From positions 1 through 64,000 of the forward strand of contig NZ_BOMH01000031.1 of assembly GCF_016862095.1 (NCBI RefSeq): 64,000 bases of DNA. The letters are read 5' to 3'. Shown here piece by piece: positions 1 through 7,308 of this stretch. Both the position numbers and the translations under genes were made by a program. Position 1 is the stretch's first letter. Each line of letters starts with the position of its first letter. The DNA comes from Actinoplanes cyaneus (GTDB taxonomy: Bacteria > Actinomycetota > Actinomycetes > Mycobacteriales > Micromonosporaceae). The notes below the pieces were generated by a model. The model was given only the letters and a program-made list of their open reading frames with translations. It was not told the origin of the DNA and did no database searches.

Positions 1-292
1 TCGTACGTCGGGATGATCACCGAACAGCGCGAGGTGTTGACCATGCCAAGCAGCGTCACAGGAGGACCGGCGCCCCGGCATCTCGCGAAATGCGCCGTTG
101 TGGGCAAGCTGGGAGGCGAGGCCGGCCGCCCTCGCCCGCACACTGGAGAGGCTGTGGAGACAACGGTCCAGGCGGCGCGCACCGGCGTGCCGGTGCATCC
201 GACTCACGCATCGAGCCGCGATTCCGCGGCAGGTTCGGGGGTAGGATCAGGTGATCGTCTGAACTATGTGGAGGGACGTTACGGGGGATTTC
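1..292. other. Non-coding stretch at window start
   Basis: I see no convincing gene here. Open frames exist on both strands, but they look like translations of GC-rich non-coding DNA and none has a good ribosome binding site. The stretch ends in the leader of the MerR-family gene, whose GGGGGA binding site lies just before its ATG at 293. Confidence 0.5.
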
Positions 293-964
293 ATGCGCAT
301 CTCCGATCTCAGCCGGGAAGCCGGAGTTCCGGTGCACACGATCAAGTTCTATCTGCGTCAGGGACTTCTGCCCCCGGGTGAGCGCACCAGCCGCAACCAG
401 GCCATCTACGGCACGCCACACGTCCACCGGCTGCGGCTGATCCGTGCGCTGACCACCATCGGCCGCCTCGATCTGGCGTCGGTTCAGATCCTGCTCGCCG
501 CGATGTCCGATCAGAGCCTGCCCCTGCCCGGCCTGTTCGATGTGATGAACCGCGTGATCGATCCGTTGGAGGAGGACGCGGCCGAGGACGACGAGGTCCT
601 CGCCGAGGTGCGCCGCGATGTGAACGACTTCATCAGCGCGCGCGGCTGGAACGTGGCTCTCGACGCTCCGGCCCGGCATCGTTTCGAGGTCATCTGCACC
701 ACCCTTCGCCAGCTCGGTTGCGAGCACCCGATGGACTACTTCACGGCGTACGCCGAGGCTGCTGAGCTGCTCAGCCGCATGGAGCTCGACCTGCTGAACC
801 CCGGAGCGGCCGACCGGGGTGCGACGGTCGCCCGCGACGTGCTGTTCGACGGCGCCTTCTCCGCCCTGCGCCGGATGGCTCAGGAGCACCAGCTCGTCTC
901 CTACCACGACCCGGGCAAGGGCGCCGCCTATGACCCGGGCAACGGCACCACCGGCTGGGGTTGA
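293..964 (+). CDS. MerR-family transcriptional regulator
   Basis: This 223-residue protein starts with a MerR-type winged helix: the motif RISDLSREAGVPVHTIKFYL at residues 2-21 is the recognition helix-turn-helix, followed by LLPPGERTSRNQAIYG and a helix with RLRLIRALTTIGRLDL. MerR proteins bind stretched promoters and activate when the C-terminal domain senses a ligand. The C-terminal part (about residues 75-223) is helical and not one of the metal-sensing types, since no clustered Cys is visible, so an organic ligand or partner is more likely. I chose ATG 293 over the upstream ATG 266 because GGGGGA lies just before it and the helix-turn-helix starts at residue 2. The gene ends directly against the convergent gene at 965. 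It may regulate the adjacent biosynthetic locus, but that is inference from position only. Confidence 0.85.
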   Translation: MRISDLSREAGVPVHTIKFYLRQGLLPPGERTSRNQAIYGTPHVHRLRLIRALTTIGRLDLASVQILLAAMSDQSLPLPGLFDVMNRVIDPLEEDAAEDDEVLAEVRRDVNDFISARGWNVALDAPARHRFEVICTTLRQLGCEHPMDYFTAYAEAAELLSRMELDLLNPGAADRGATVARDVLFDGAFSALRRMAQEHQLVSYHDPGKGAAYDPGNGTTGWG

Positions 965-1342
965 TCAGTCGCGCGCGCAGTTGTGATAGACCGCCACGCG
1001 CCAGCTCCCGTGTCCGCGCACCAGCGTCCACGACGCCCGCACCCTCCGCTCCGGCGCGGGCTCACTCTCGCCGGGCAGCAGCACCTCACCGGCGATCACC
1101 ATCACCGCGGCCTCCGGCCCGAGACGCCGTACGCTCTCCGGCCGGCCACGTAACCGGGTCCCTCGCAGCGGCCCGGCGAACCGCGCGGCCATGAGGGCGC
1201 GGATCTCCGGACGCCCGATGACGTGGACGCCGGGCTGGATCAGCGTGCCGTCGGCGGTGAACAGGTCCGCGTAGCCGTCGGCGTCGCCGTCCGCCCAGCT
1301 CCTCGCCATGCTCGCCACCATCGCGGCGGGGTCTTCGGTCAT
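965..1342 (-). CDS. SnoaL/SgcJ-like NTF2-fold protein
   Basis: This 125-residue protein has the pattern of the SgcJ/EcaC branch of the NTF2-like fold: an N-terminal helix with MARSWADGDADGYADLFTAD, then GTLIQPG, a central IRALMAARF helix and a closing strand with SWRVAVYHNC. Proteins of this fold form a conical pocket and serve as small-molecule binders, cyclases or isomerases, often inside secondary-metabolite clusters. No catalytic residues can be assigned with certainty. An in-frame GTG at 1351 is an alternative start, but ATG 1342 is better placed relative to a GGGGTG stretch. It is convergent with the MerR gene, ending one base from it, and lies next to the methyltransferase gene of the biosynthetic locus. 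Confidence 0.7.
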   Translation of the reverse strand: MTEDPAAMVASMARSWADGDADGYADLFTADGTLIQPGVHVIGRPEIRALMAARFAGPLRGTRLRGRPESVRRLGPEAAVMVIAGEVLLPGESEPAPERRVRASWTLVRGHGSWRVAVYHNCARD

Positions 1343-1561
1343 CTCTCTCACCCCTGTTCCAGGCGGTTGTGTGTCGATTGTCGGTGGGCCGCCCGGCTGC
1401 GGGCCACTCCCGGCTTGCGCTACCCGGCGGATCGCCGAGTCCGGTTACCGGCCCTTCGGCGTGGCCCGACGGCTACCTCCGCACGGCGAGCTTTCCGCAG
1501 GTCGTACGGCGCCCCGAGAATCGGGGATCAGATAGCCGCGGCCGAGAACGGGAGTTGTCGC

Positions 1562-2434
1562 ATGAGCCTCGACGTCGCATCTCAGGAAGCACCCCTGCAC
1601 GGGGTGGCCCGGACCGCGCTGTGGACCGCCGCGGCACGGGCACGCGAGAGCCGGCGACCCGACCGGTTGTTCAGCGATCCGTTCGCCGCCGGCCTGGCCG
1701 GTGACGAGGGCGTGGCCTGCCTGTCGTACTTCCACACGCCGCGGGCGGCGGCGGACGGCAACCCCGTGCTGCCGATCCGTACCCGCTGGTTCGACGACTT
1801 CCTCGCCGCTGCCCACGGCACCCAGATGGTCGGCCTGGGCGTCGGCCTGGACACCCGGGCGCACCGCCTGAGCTGGCCCGCCGGCGCCGAGCTGTACGAG
1901 GTGGACCAGCCGCACGTGCTGGCCTACAAGGAGGAACGGCTGCGCCGGGCCGGGGCGCTGCCGCGCTGCCGCGTCCGCCCGGTGGCGGCCGACCTCCGGG
2001 ACGACTGGGTCGCCGCGCTGCTCGCGGCCGGCTTCGACCCGGCCCGGCCGACCGTGTGGTTCGCCGAGGGCGTGCTGTTCTACCTCCCGGAGAAGCCGGC
2101 CGCCCGCATCCTGACCGAGGCGGCGCGGTTGTCCGCGCCGGCCAGCCGGATCGCGTTCGACCTGGTCGGCACCGGCGTGTTCCGCCTGCCCTACATGCGA
2201 ACGCTGCTGGATCGGCTGGCGGCGGCGGGCAGCCCGTGGCGGTTCGGCACCGACGACCCGGCCGCCTTCACCGCCGGCACCGGCTGGCGGGTCGACCGGA
2301 TCGTCGAGCCGGGCGCACCGGGCGCCGCGTACGGCCGCTGGCCGGCGCTTCCCCCGGCCGGCCCGGCCAACCTGCCGCGCAGCTATCTGGTCGCGGCGAG
2401 CCGGCCCGGCCCCGCCACCGCAGAACCGAGGTGA
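1562..2434 (+). CDS. SAM-dependent methyltransferase, LCM/PPM1-like family
   Basis: This 290-residue protein carries the leucine carboxyl methyltransferase-like fold common in actinomycetes. The SAM-binding signature GLGVGLDTRAHRL is clear, with YEVDQPHVLAYK (the acidic loop that binds the SAM ribose) and WFAEGVLFYLPE downstream. Family members methylate carboxyl or hydroxyl groups of small molecules; the substrate here is unknown. ATG 1562 is chosen because GGGAG precedes it by 7 nt; the longer open frame back to 1223 has no binding site. The gene ends 4 nt before the sugar nucleotidyltransferase start at 2439, so the two are probably cotranscribed and translationally coupled, suggesting methylation of a sugar-derived or acyl intermediate. 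Confidence 0.85.
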   Translation: MSLDVASQEAPLHGVARTALWTAAARARESRRPDRLFSDPFAAGLAGDEGVACLSYFHTPRAAADGNPVLPIRTRWFDDFLAAAHGTQMVGLGVGLDTRAHRLSWPAGAELYEVDQPHVLAYKEERLRRAGALPRCRVRPVAADLRDDWVAALLAAGFDPARPTVWFAEGVLFYLPEKPAARILTEAARLSAPASRIAFDLVGTGVFRLPYMRTLLDRLAAAGSPWRFGTDDPAAFTAGTGWRVDRIVEPGAPGAAYGRWPALPPAGPANLPRSYLVAASRPGPATAEPR

Positions 2435-2438
2435 CCCC

Positions 2439-3200
2439 GTGCACGCGATTCTCCTCGTCGGCGGGAAGGGCACCCGGCTCGCCGCGCTCCTGGACAACCT
2501 TCCCAAGGCGCTGATCCGGGTGGGCCCACACCCGATCCTCGAGATCGCGCTGCGCCGCCTGCGGGCCTGCGGCTTCGACCGGATCACGCTGTGCGTGTCG
2601 CATCTGCGGGAGATGATCGAGGCGGAGATCGGCGACGGCAGCCGGCTGGGCCTGAGCGTCGACTACGTCGTCGACCACAACTCCCTGGGCACCGCCGCGC
2701 CCCTGAGCCTCGTGCCCGACTGGACCGAGCCGGCCGTCGTCATGAACGGCGACGTGCTGTCCGTGGTGGACTTCGCCGCCCTGCACCGGTCGCACGTGGC
2801 CGACGGCAACGCGATGACCGTCGCCTATCTGCCCCGCGCGGCGCGCGTCTCGGTGGGGCTGCTGGAGATGGCCGGCGACCGGGCGGTCGCGCTTCGCGAG
2901 AAGCCGAGCTTCGACTGGAACGTGAGCTGCGGCATCTACGTGGCCGACCCGCTCGTGCGCAAGTATCTGCCCGAGGGCGAGCGGACGGACATGCCCGCGC
3001 TCATCAACACGCTGATCGACAAGGGTGAGCCGGTCCGCGGTTACCGGGTGCCGGGTGCCTGGCACGACGTCGGCACGCCGGACCGCTACCGCCGGGCCTG
3101 CACGGAGTTCGAGGCCGATCCGCAGTTGTACCTGGACCCGGCGGCCGGCCGGGCGGCGCCGCCGACGGGCCGCACGATCATCGATGTCGAGCTGACCTGA
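2439..3200 (+). CDS. Sugar-phosphate nucleotidyltransferase
   Basis: This 253-residue single-domain protein has the nucleotidyltransferase Rossmann fold: LLVGGKGTRL (residues 5-14) binds the NTP phosphates, PKAL follows, NSLGTAAPL is the base-binding loop, MNGDVL supplies the metal-binding Asp, and WHDVGTPDRY is the C-terminal family signature. It resembles mannose- or heptose-1-phosphate guanylyltransferases of the HddC type and would make an NDP-sugar. The start is GTG 2439, preceded by GAGG and just 4 nt after the methyltransferase stop. It lacks the left-handed beta-helix of bifunctional enzymes. In this locus it plausibly supplies the nucleotide sugar used by the epimerase (6352-7308) and the dehydrogenase half of the fusion (7301-9976); the sugar and nucleotide are not readable from sequence. 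Confidence 0.87.
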   Translation: MHAILLVGGKGTRLAALLDNLPKALIRVGPHPILEIALRRLRACGFDRITLCVSHLREMIEAEIGDGSRLGLSVDYVVDHNSLGTAAPLSLVPDWTEPAVVMNGDVLSVVDFAALHRSHVADGNAMTVAYLPRAARVSVGLLEMAGDRAVALREKPSFDWNVSCGIYVADPLVRKYLPEGERTDMPALINTLIDKGEPVRGYRVPGAWHDVGTPDRYRRACTEFEADPQLYLDPAAGRAAPPTGRTIIDVELT

Positions 3201-3219
3201 TCGGGCGGCCCGGCCCGGG

Positions 3220-3657
3220 TCAGTCGTAGCAGCGGATCAGGAGCCGGGCCGCGCAGGCCGGGACCCGCTGGTCCTGGACGAGGACGGTGGTGGCCAGCTC
3301 GAGCCGGCTGCCACCCGGCGCCGGCTCCGCCACGTCCAGCGTGGCGCCGACCCGCAGCCGGGCCCCGACCGGCACGGGCGTGAGGAAGCGGACCCGGTCG
3401 GTGCCGTAGTTGACCCGCATGCCGCGCTTCGGCACCGGTCCGAGCAGCTCGGCCACCAGCGGGGAGACCAGCGACAGGATCAGGAAGCCGTGCGCGATCG
3501 GGGCGCCGAACCGCGTCCCGGCCGTACGGCGCTCGTCGAAATGGATCCACTGGTGGTCGCCGGTGGCGTCGGCGAACTGGGCCACCCGCTGCGGCGTGAC
3601 CTCGAGCCAGCTGCTGTAGCCGAGGTGCTGCCCGGCTCGGGTCAGGAGGTCGCTCAT
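3220..3657 (-). CDS. MaoC-like (R)-hydratase / dehydratase
   Basis: This 145-residue protein shows the MaoC hot-dog fold: VTPQRVAQFADATGDHQWIH carries the catalytic Asp-His hydratase signature, and FGAPIAHGFLILSLVSPL is the hydratase-2 substrate-binding motif. Such enzymes interconvert 2-enoyl and (R)-3-hydroxyacyl thioesters on CoA or a carrier protein. The start ATG 3657 overlaps the transglutaminase-like gene's stop by 4 nt (ATGA); the longer open frame to 3864 is rejected because it would run deep into the upstream gene. It is the last gene of the eleven-gene leftward operon and converges on the nucleotidyltransferase gene. With an acyl-CoA dehydrogenase and two carrier proteins upstream, it probably acts on an unsaturated or hydroxylated acyl thioester. 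Confidence 0.88.
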   Translation of the reverse strand: MSDLLTRAGQHLGYSSWLEVTPQRVAQFADATGDHQWIHFDERRTAGTRFGAPIAHGFLILSLVSPLVAELLGPVPKRGMRVNYGTDRVRFLTPVPVGARLRVGATLDVAEPAPGGSRLELATTVLVQDQRVPACAARLLIRCYD

Positions 3658-4556
3658 TGGATGAACAGGTAGCCGGGACCCGAGCGCTGCGGCGTGGCCG
3701 GGACGGTCGTCAGGGCACCCACATGGGTGATGAGCTGCTCGCCCGGGGCCAGGTCGAGCCGCCAATAGGCCCCGAGCGGCGAGCGATGCGGCGGCCACTC
3801 CGCGGCGTCGAGCACCCCCCAGCGGGCGAGAGCCGTCAGGTAGAACGGGTCGGCCGGCCACCATCCGTCCTCGCGGCGCAACTCCACCCAGTGGTGCGTG
3901 GTCGCGAACGGCTTGGCCAGGAACAGGCCGGTGGCCGGGCGAATCGCCACGCCCAGCTCACGTCCCCGGGCCACGAGGAAGTTGGTGGCCAGCGTGCAGT
4001 CGGCCAGACCGGAGTCGGCCATGAAGCGCAGGCTGCGGTTCAGCTCGTACGGGACGTGGTGGAACTGGAACCGGCACACCTCGTCGAACAGCCGGCGCTC
4101 GGCCGGCGTCAGGTCGAAGAGCCGATGTCCACCGGCCAGCCGGATCTTGACCTCGTACGTGTCGGTGCCGGCCGGTCGCGCGCCCGCGGCGAACAGCGCC
4201 GGTGCGAGGGTGAAGGCGCAGCCTCCCGGGTGTCCCGGCTCCGGGCAGACGCCCTGAACGGTGAGGGTCCTGTTCACCTCGGCCCGGCCGCCGGCAGCGA
4301 GGGTCCGGGCCATCACGGTCAGCGCGGCCCGGTTCGGCGATGGCAGGCCCAGCATCAGCACGACCGTCTTGAGGTCCTCCCGGTCGAACAGCGGGCCGCC
4401 CGCGCCGCCGGTGTGCGGCAGCCCCAGCTCGAGCAGGTGTTTCAGCACGTCCCGCGGGACCCGGTACTTGTGCAGGGCGCCCGAAGCCGGTATCGCGAAG
4501 CGGCGATACCGGTCGGGTACCTTCGCCAGGCGCTCCATGACCGTCGTCAGCTCCAC
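3654..4556 (-). CDS. Transglutaminase-like cysteine protein
   Basis: This 300-residue protein contains a transglutaminase/protease-like core. ADCTLATNF provides the candidate nucleophile Cys187, THHWVEL gives His222, and WPADPF gives Asp236, in the right order and spacing for the Cys-His-Asp triad. The N-terminal 120 residues are helical and unrecognised. I chose GTG 4556 because AGAGGAG precedes it by 7 nt, although an ATG at 4538 is possible; the GTG start overlaps the glycoside hydrolase stop by 10 nt. Transglutaminase homologues in antibiotic pathways, such as AdmF of andrimid biosynthesis, form amide bonds from carrier-bound thioesters. With two carrier proteins in the same operon, an amide-forming role is an attractive inference; a peptidase role is the alternative. 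Confidence 0.78.
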   Translation of the reverse strand: MELTTVMERLAKVPDRYRRFAIPASGALHKYRVPRDVLKHLLELGLPHTGGAGGPLFDREDLKTVVLMLGLPSPNRAALTVMARTLAAGGRAEVNRTLTVQGVCPEPGHPGGCAFTLAPALFAAGARPAGTDTYEVKIRLAGGHRLFDLTPAERRLFDEVCRFQFHHVPYELNRSLRFMADSGLADCTLATNFLVARGRELGVAIRPATGLFLAKPFATTHHWVELRREDGWWPADPFYLTALARWGVLDAAEWPPHRSPLGAYWRLDLAPGEQLITHVGALTTVPATPQRSGPGYLFIQ

Positions 4557-6355
4557 CCGTCGGCTCCTCTCGTCACGATCCGCCACTGCTTGGGTTCCAG
4601 CGGCACCGGGCGCTCCTCGCCGCCCCAGCGCAGGTCCGGCCGCACCGCTCCGGCGCCGTGGTTGATCAGCACGGCACGCCGCCCGGCGCCGCGATCAGGG
4701 ACGATCTCCACGTCCGGATCCACGCAGTCGGGGTCCGGCACGATCCCGGCCAGCCCCGCAAGCTCGCGATACCACCACTCCCAGGGGTACGCGGCCAGGC
4801 GTCCCGGCCGGTCCAGCTGGCGTTCCACCGGTGCGGCACAGAAGAACACCCGGTCCCGGTTCTGGAAGACGGCGCCACTGCCGTCCGCCCAACGGCCCAC
4901 CGTGCGCGCCGTGGTGGCCCGGACGTCGACCGGGCGGGCGGTGGCCGGCCACTCCAGCGGCCACTGGCGACCGGCCCAGTCCAGCGTCGTGCGGCCGTCC
5001 GGAAGGAGCGAGTAGTCCACCAGTTCCACGCCTGCGAGGTCAGCCCCGGGAAAGCCGTGCAGGTGGTCGCCGAGCGAGTACCAGAGCAGGCCACCGTCGT
5101 CCACGTGGCGGGTCAGCCGGTCCAGGTCGGCCGCGATGACCCGGGTGACCGACGGGCACACCACCATGCGGTATCCCGACAGGTCACCGGCCACCACGTC
5201 GAAGTCCAGGTGGGCCCGCTTGAGGAGCAGATAGGCGTAGAAGGTGGCGACCGTATCCGGTCCGCTGTCCAGGTAGGACGCGCCGGAGCCGCGCTGCCGC
5301 TCCGGCACGTACAACGCGATGGGGGCCCGAGCCCGGCCGGGGACCAGCCCGGAAGCGGCCGACGCCACGCGGCGCAGCGCGGTCATGGCGGGCTTGGGGC
5401 TGCCGTCGAGCCGGTGCAGCCCGACCTCGCGCTCCCCCGGCCGGTCCTGGTACGGCTCGTCTCGCGAAGCGATGTCCTGCCAGCACCACGGGACGATCCC
5501 GGCGGCGCCGTTGGCCAGCGCCGAGGCGGCGGCCGCGCCCAGATAGGCGGCTGCCGTCGCCTCGTCGACGCCGTAGCTGCCCAGCTCGTCGACGATCGGC
5601 ACCCCGTAGGCGGCCGCGTAGCGCACCAGGAACGGCGCCAGGCTGGTCGCCTTGTAGGACAGGGTGCTCTCGATCGACCCCGCCGCCCAGGTCGGGAAGC
5701 CGTGCACGGCGACCAGATCGAGGCCGCCGGCGTTGTCCGGTCCGAACGGCGCCGGGCCGAGCACCCCCGACGCGTCGTTGGCCTGGACCACGAGGGTTCC
5801 CGGCCGCTCGTCCCGCAGCGCGCCGGCCAGACGGGCCTGCCACGCGGCGACCTGCTCCCGCGTCGGCGCCGGCCCGGTCCGCACGTTGCCGATCTCGTCG
5901 CCGAGGTCGATGGCGAGCAGTCCCGCCACGCCGTGCAGCGTGGTCGCGACGGCACGGGCGAACGCCTCCTGGCGATCCAGCATCTCCTCGTCCCGCCACA
6001 GGTCTCGGCCGTGCCGCCAGGGCAGATCGAGGAGCTGGCCGTTCATCCAGATGGTCAGCAGCGACACCACGCAGGACAGCCCTTCCTGCCCGGCCGTCTC
6101 GACGGCCTCCCGCAACCGATCCAGGGCCTTCTCGCGGTAGCGGCCGGGCTCCGGCTCGAAGTCGCGCCAGAACACGAAGAAGCGCACCGTGGTGAGCCCC
6201 GCACCGGCCATGCCGGCGAAGTCGCGGCGCAGGGCCACCGGATCCCAGTCGATCCAGAGGCGGCACCCGGCCCGCGAGGGGTGATAGTTCACCCCGATCG
6301 CGAGGAACGGCTGCCCGTCGCGCAGCAGCCGCCCCTGTTCCACGGTGAAGCTCAT
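4547..6355 (-). CDS. Cytoplasmic glycoside hydrolase, GH5/GH42-like clan A
   Basis: This 602-residue protein has a TIM-barrel glycosidase domain (about residues 1-335) followed by a beta-galactosidase-middle-like domain and a beta-rich tail. GVNYHPSRA, VRFFVFWRDFEP, AIDLGDEIGN (candidate acid/base Glu154) and PIVDELGSYG (candidate nucleophile Glu257) place it in the clan of cellulase-like and GH42-like enzymes. PWCWQD closes the barrel. No signal peptide is seen, so it should act inside the cell. It overlaps both neighbours (ATGA with the epimerase stop). Inside an NDP-sugar operon without a glycosyltransferase it may trim a glycosylated precursor or act in reverse as a transglycosidase; both are inference. 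The family assignment to a specific GH number is uncertain. Confidence 0.82.
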   Translation of the reverse strand: MSFTVEQGRLLRDGQPFLAIGVNYHPSRAGCRLWIDWDPVALRRDFAGMAGAGLTTVRFFVFWRDFEPEPGRYREKALDRLREAVETAGQEGLSCVVSLLTIWMNGQLLDLPWRHGRDLWRDEEMLDRQEAFARAVATTLHGVAGLLAIDLGDEIGNVRTGPAPTREQVAAWQARLAGALRDERPGTLVVQANDASGVLGPAPFGPDNAGGLDLVAVHGFPTWAAGSIESTLSYKATSLAPFLVRYAAAYGVPIVDELGSYGVDEATAAAYLGAAAASALANGAAGIVPWCWQDIASRDEPYQDRPGEREVGLHRLDGSPKPAMTALRRVASAASGLVPGRARAPIALYVPERQRGSGASYLDSGPDTVATFYAYLLLKRAHLDFDVVAGDLSGYRMVVCPSVTRVIAADLDRLTRHVDDGGLLWYSLGDHLHGFPGADLAGVELVDYSLLPDGRTTLDWAGRQWPLEWPATARPVDVRATTARTVGRWADGSGAVFQNRDRVFFCAAPVERQLDRPGRLAAYPWEWWYRELAGLAGIVPDPDCVDPDVEIVPDRGAGRRAVLINHGAGAVRPDLRWGGEERPVPLEPKQWRIVTRGADGWS

Positions 6356-7308
6356 CGCGTCGCGTACCAGTCGAAGGTCGCCCGCAACCCGCGGTCCAGA
6401 CCGACCTCCGGCTGGTATCCGGTCAGGGCGCCGATCGTGGTGAGGTCCGGCAGCCGCCGGTCCGGTGAGCCGGCCGGCGGCTCGTGCGCGACGAACACCG
6501 GGTCGTAGCCGGCCAGCCCGGCCACCTTCACCGCGAGGTGATCGATCTTGATCTCCTCCCGGTCGTTGCCGATGTTGGCCACCAGCGGATCGGCGGCCGG
6601 CAGGCGCAGCAGGTCCACGCTGGCCCGGACGGCGTCGTCCACGTGGCAGAACGCGCGGGTCTGGGTCGCCCCGTACAGCGGGAACGGGTCGGTGCGCGCG
6701 AGGGCACGCCGGATGAACTGCGGAATGACGTGATCCTCGCCCATGCGCGGGCCGTAGATGTTGTGGTAGCGGCCGATGCGCACCCGGAACTGGTCGCGGT
6801 GCGCGAGGACCAGCGCCTCGGACGCGGCCTTGCCCAGCGCGTAGGAGGCTCGCGGAGCGGCCAGGTCGGGCACCAGGAACGGCACCCGCTCGGCGATCGG
6901 GTACGAGGCCAGGCCCAGGCGGCCCGCGCCGTCGGCCACCTCGCTGGTGGAGCTGAGGAACAGCGCGCCGGGCCGCGCCGTGCGGCACCAGTCCAGCACG
7001 TGCAGGGTGGCCCGGACATTGGCGTCGAGCACCCGCGCCGGTTCGCTGTTGGCCCGCGCCACCCCCACCACGGCGGCCAGGTGGAAGACGCCGTCGAACG
7101 AGCCGCGCAGCGCTTCCGGCGGGATGGGAGTGGTCAGATCGTGCGTGATCAGCTCGATGTCGCCGGCCACCGCGGCCAGCTCCGGGTCGTGCCGTCCCCG
7201 GGAGAAGTCGTCGAGCACGACCACCCTGGCGCCCCGGCCGAGCAGATGCCGCACCAGGTGCAGCCCGATGAAGCCGGCGCCGCCGGTGATCAGGTACCGC
7301 TCAGCCAC
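6352..7308 (-). CDS. NAD-dependent sugar epimerase/dehydratase (extended SDR)
   Basis: This 318-residue extended short-chain dehydrogenase begins with the Rossmann motif ITGGAGFIG and has LDDFSRGR after beta-strand 2. LSSTSEV supplies the catalytic Ser/Thr and SYALGK the Tyr-Lys pair. GRYHNIYGPRMGEDHVIPQF is typical of UDP-glucuronate decarboxylase and UDP-glucose 4-epimerase relatives, and AFCHVDDAV is another hallmark. It should oxidise, then epimerise, dehydrate or decarboxylate a nucleotide sugar. Its start ATG 7308 overlaps the fusion gene's end by 8 nt, so it likely works on the product of that nucleotide-sugar dehydrogenase; a decarboxylase acting on a uronic acid would be the simplest reading, but epimerase activity cannot be excluded. 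Confidence 0.88.
   Translation of the reverse strand: MAERYLITGGAGFIGLHLVRHLLGRGARVVVLDDFSRGRHDPELAAVAGDIELITHDLTTPIPPEALRGSFDGVFHLAAVVGVARANSEPARVLDANVRATLHVLDWCRTARPGALFLSSTSEVADGAGRLGLASYPIAERVPFLVPDLAAPRASYALGKAASEALVLAHRDQFRVRIGRYHNIYGPRMGEDHVIPQFIRRALARTDPFPLYGATQTRAFCHVDDAVRASVDLLRLPAADPLVANIGNDREEIKIDHLAVKVAGLAGYDPVFVAHEPPAGSPDRRLPDLTTIGALTGYQPEVGLDRGLRATFDWYATR

Noticed and set aside
13..381. Open frame at the window start
   Set aside because: No ribosome binding site or domain, and it overlaps the MerR gene start.
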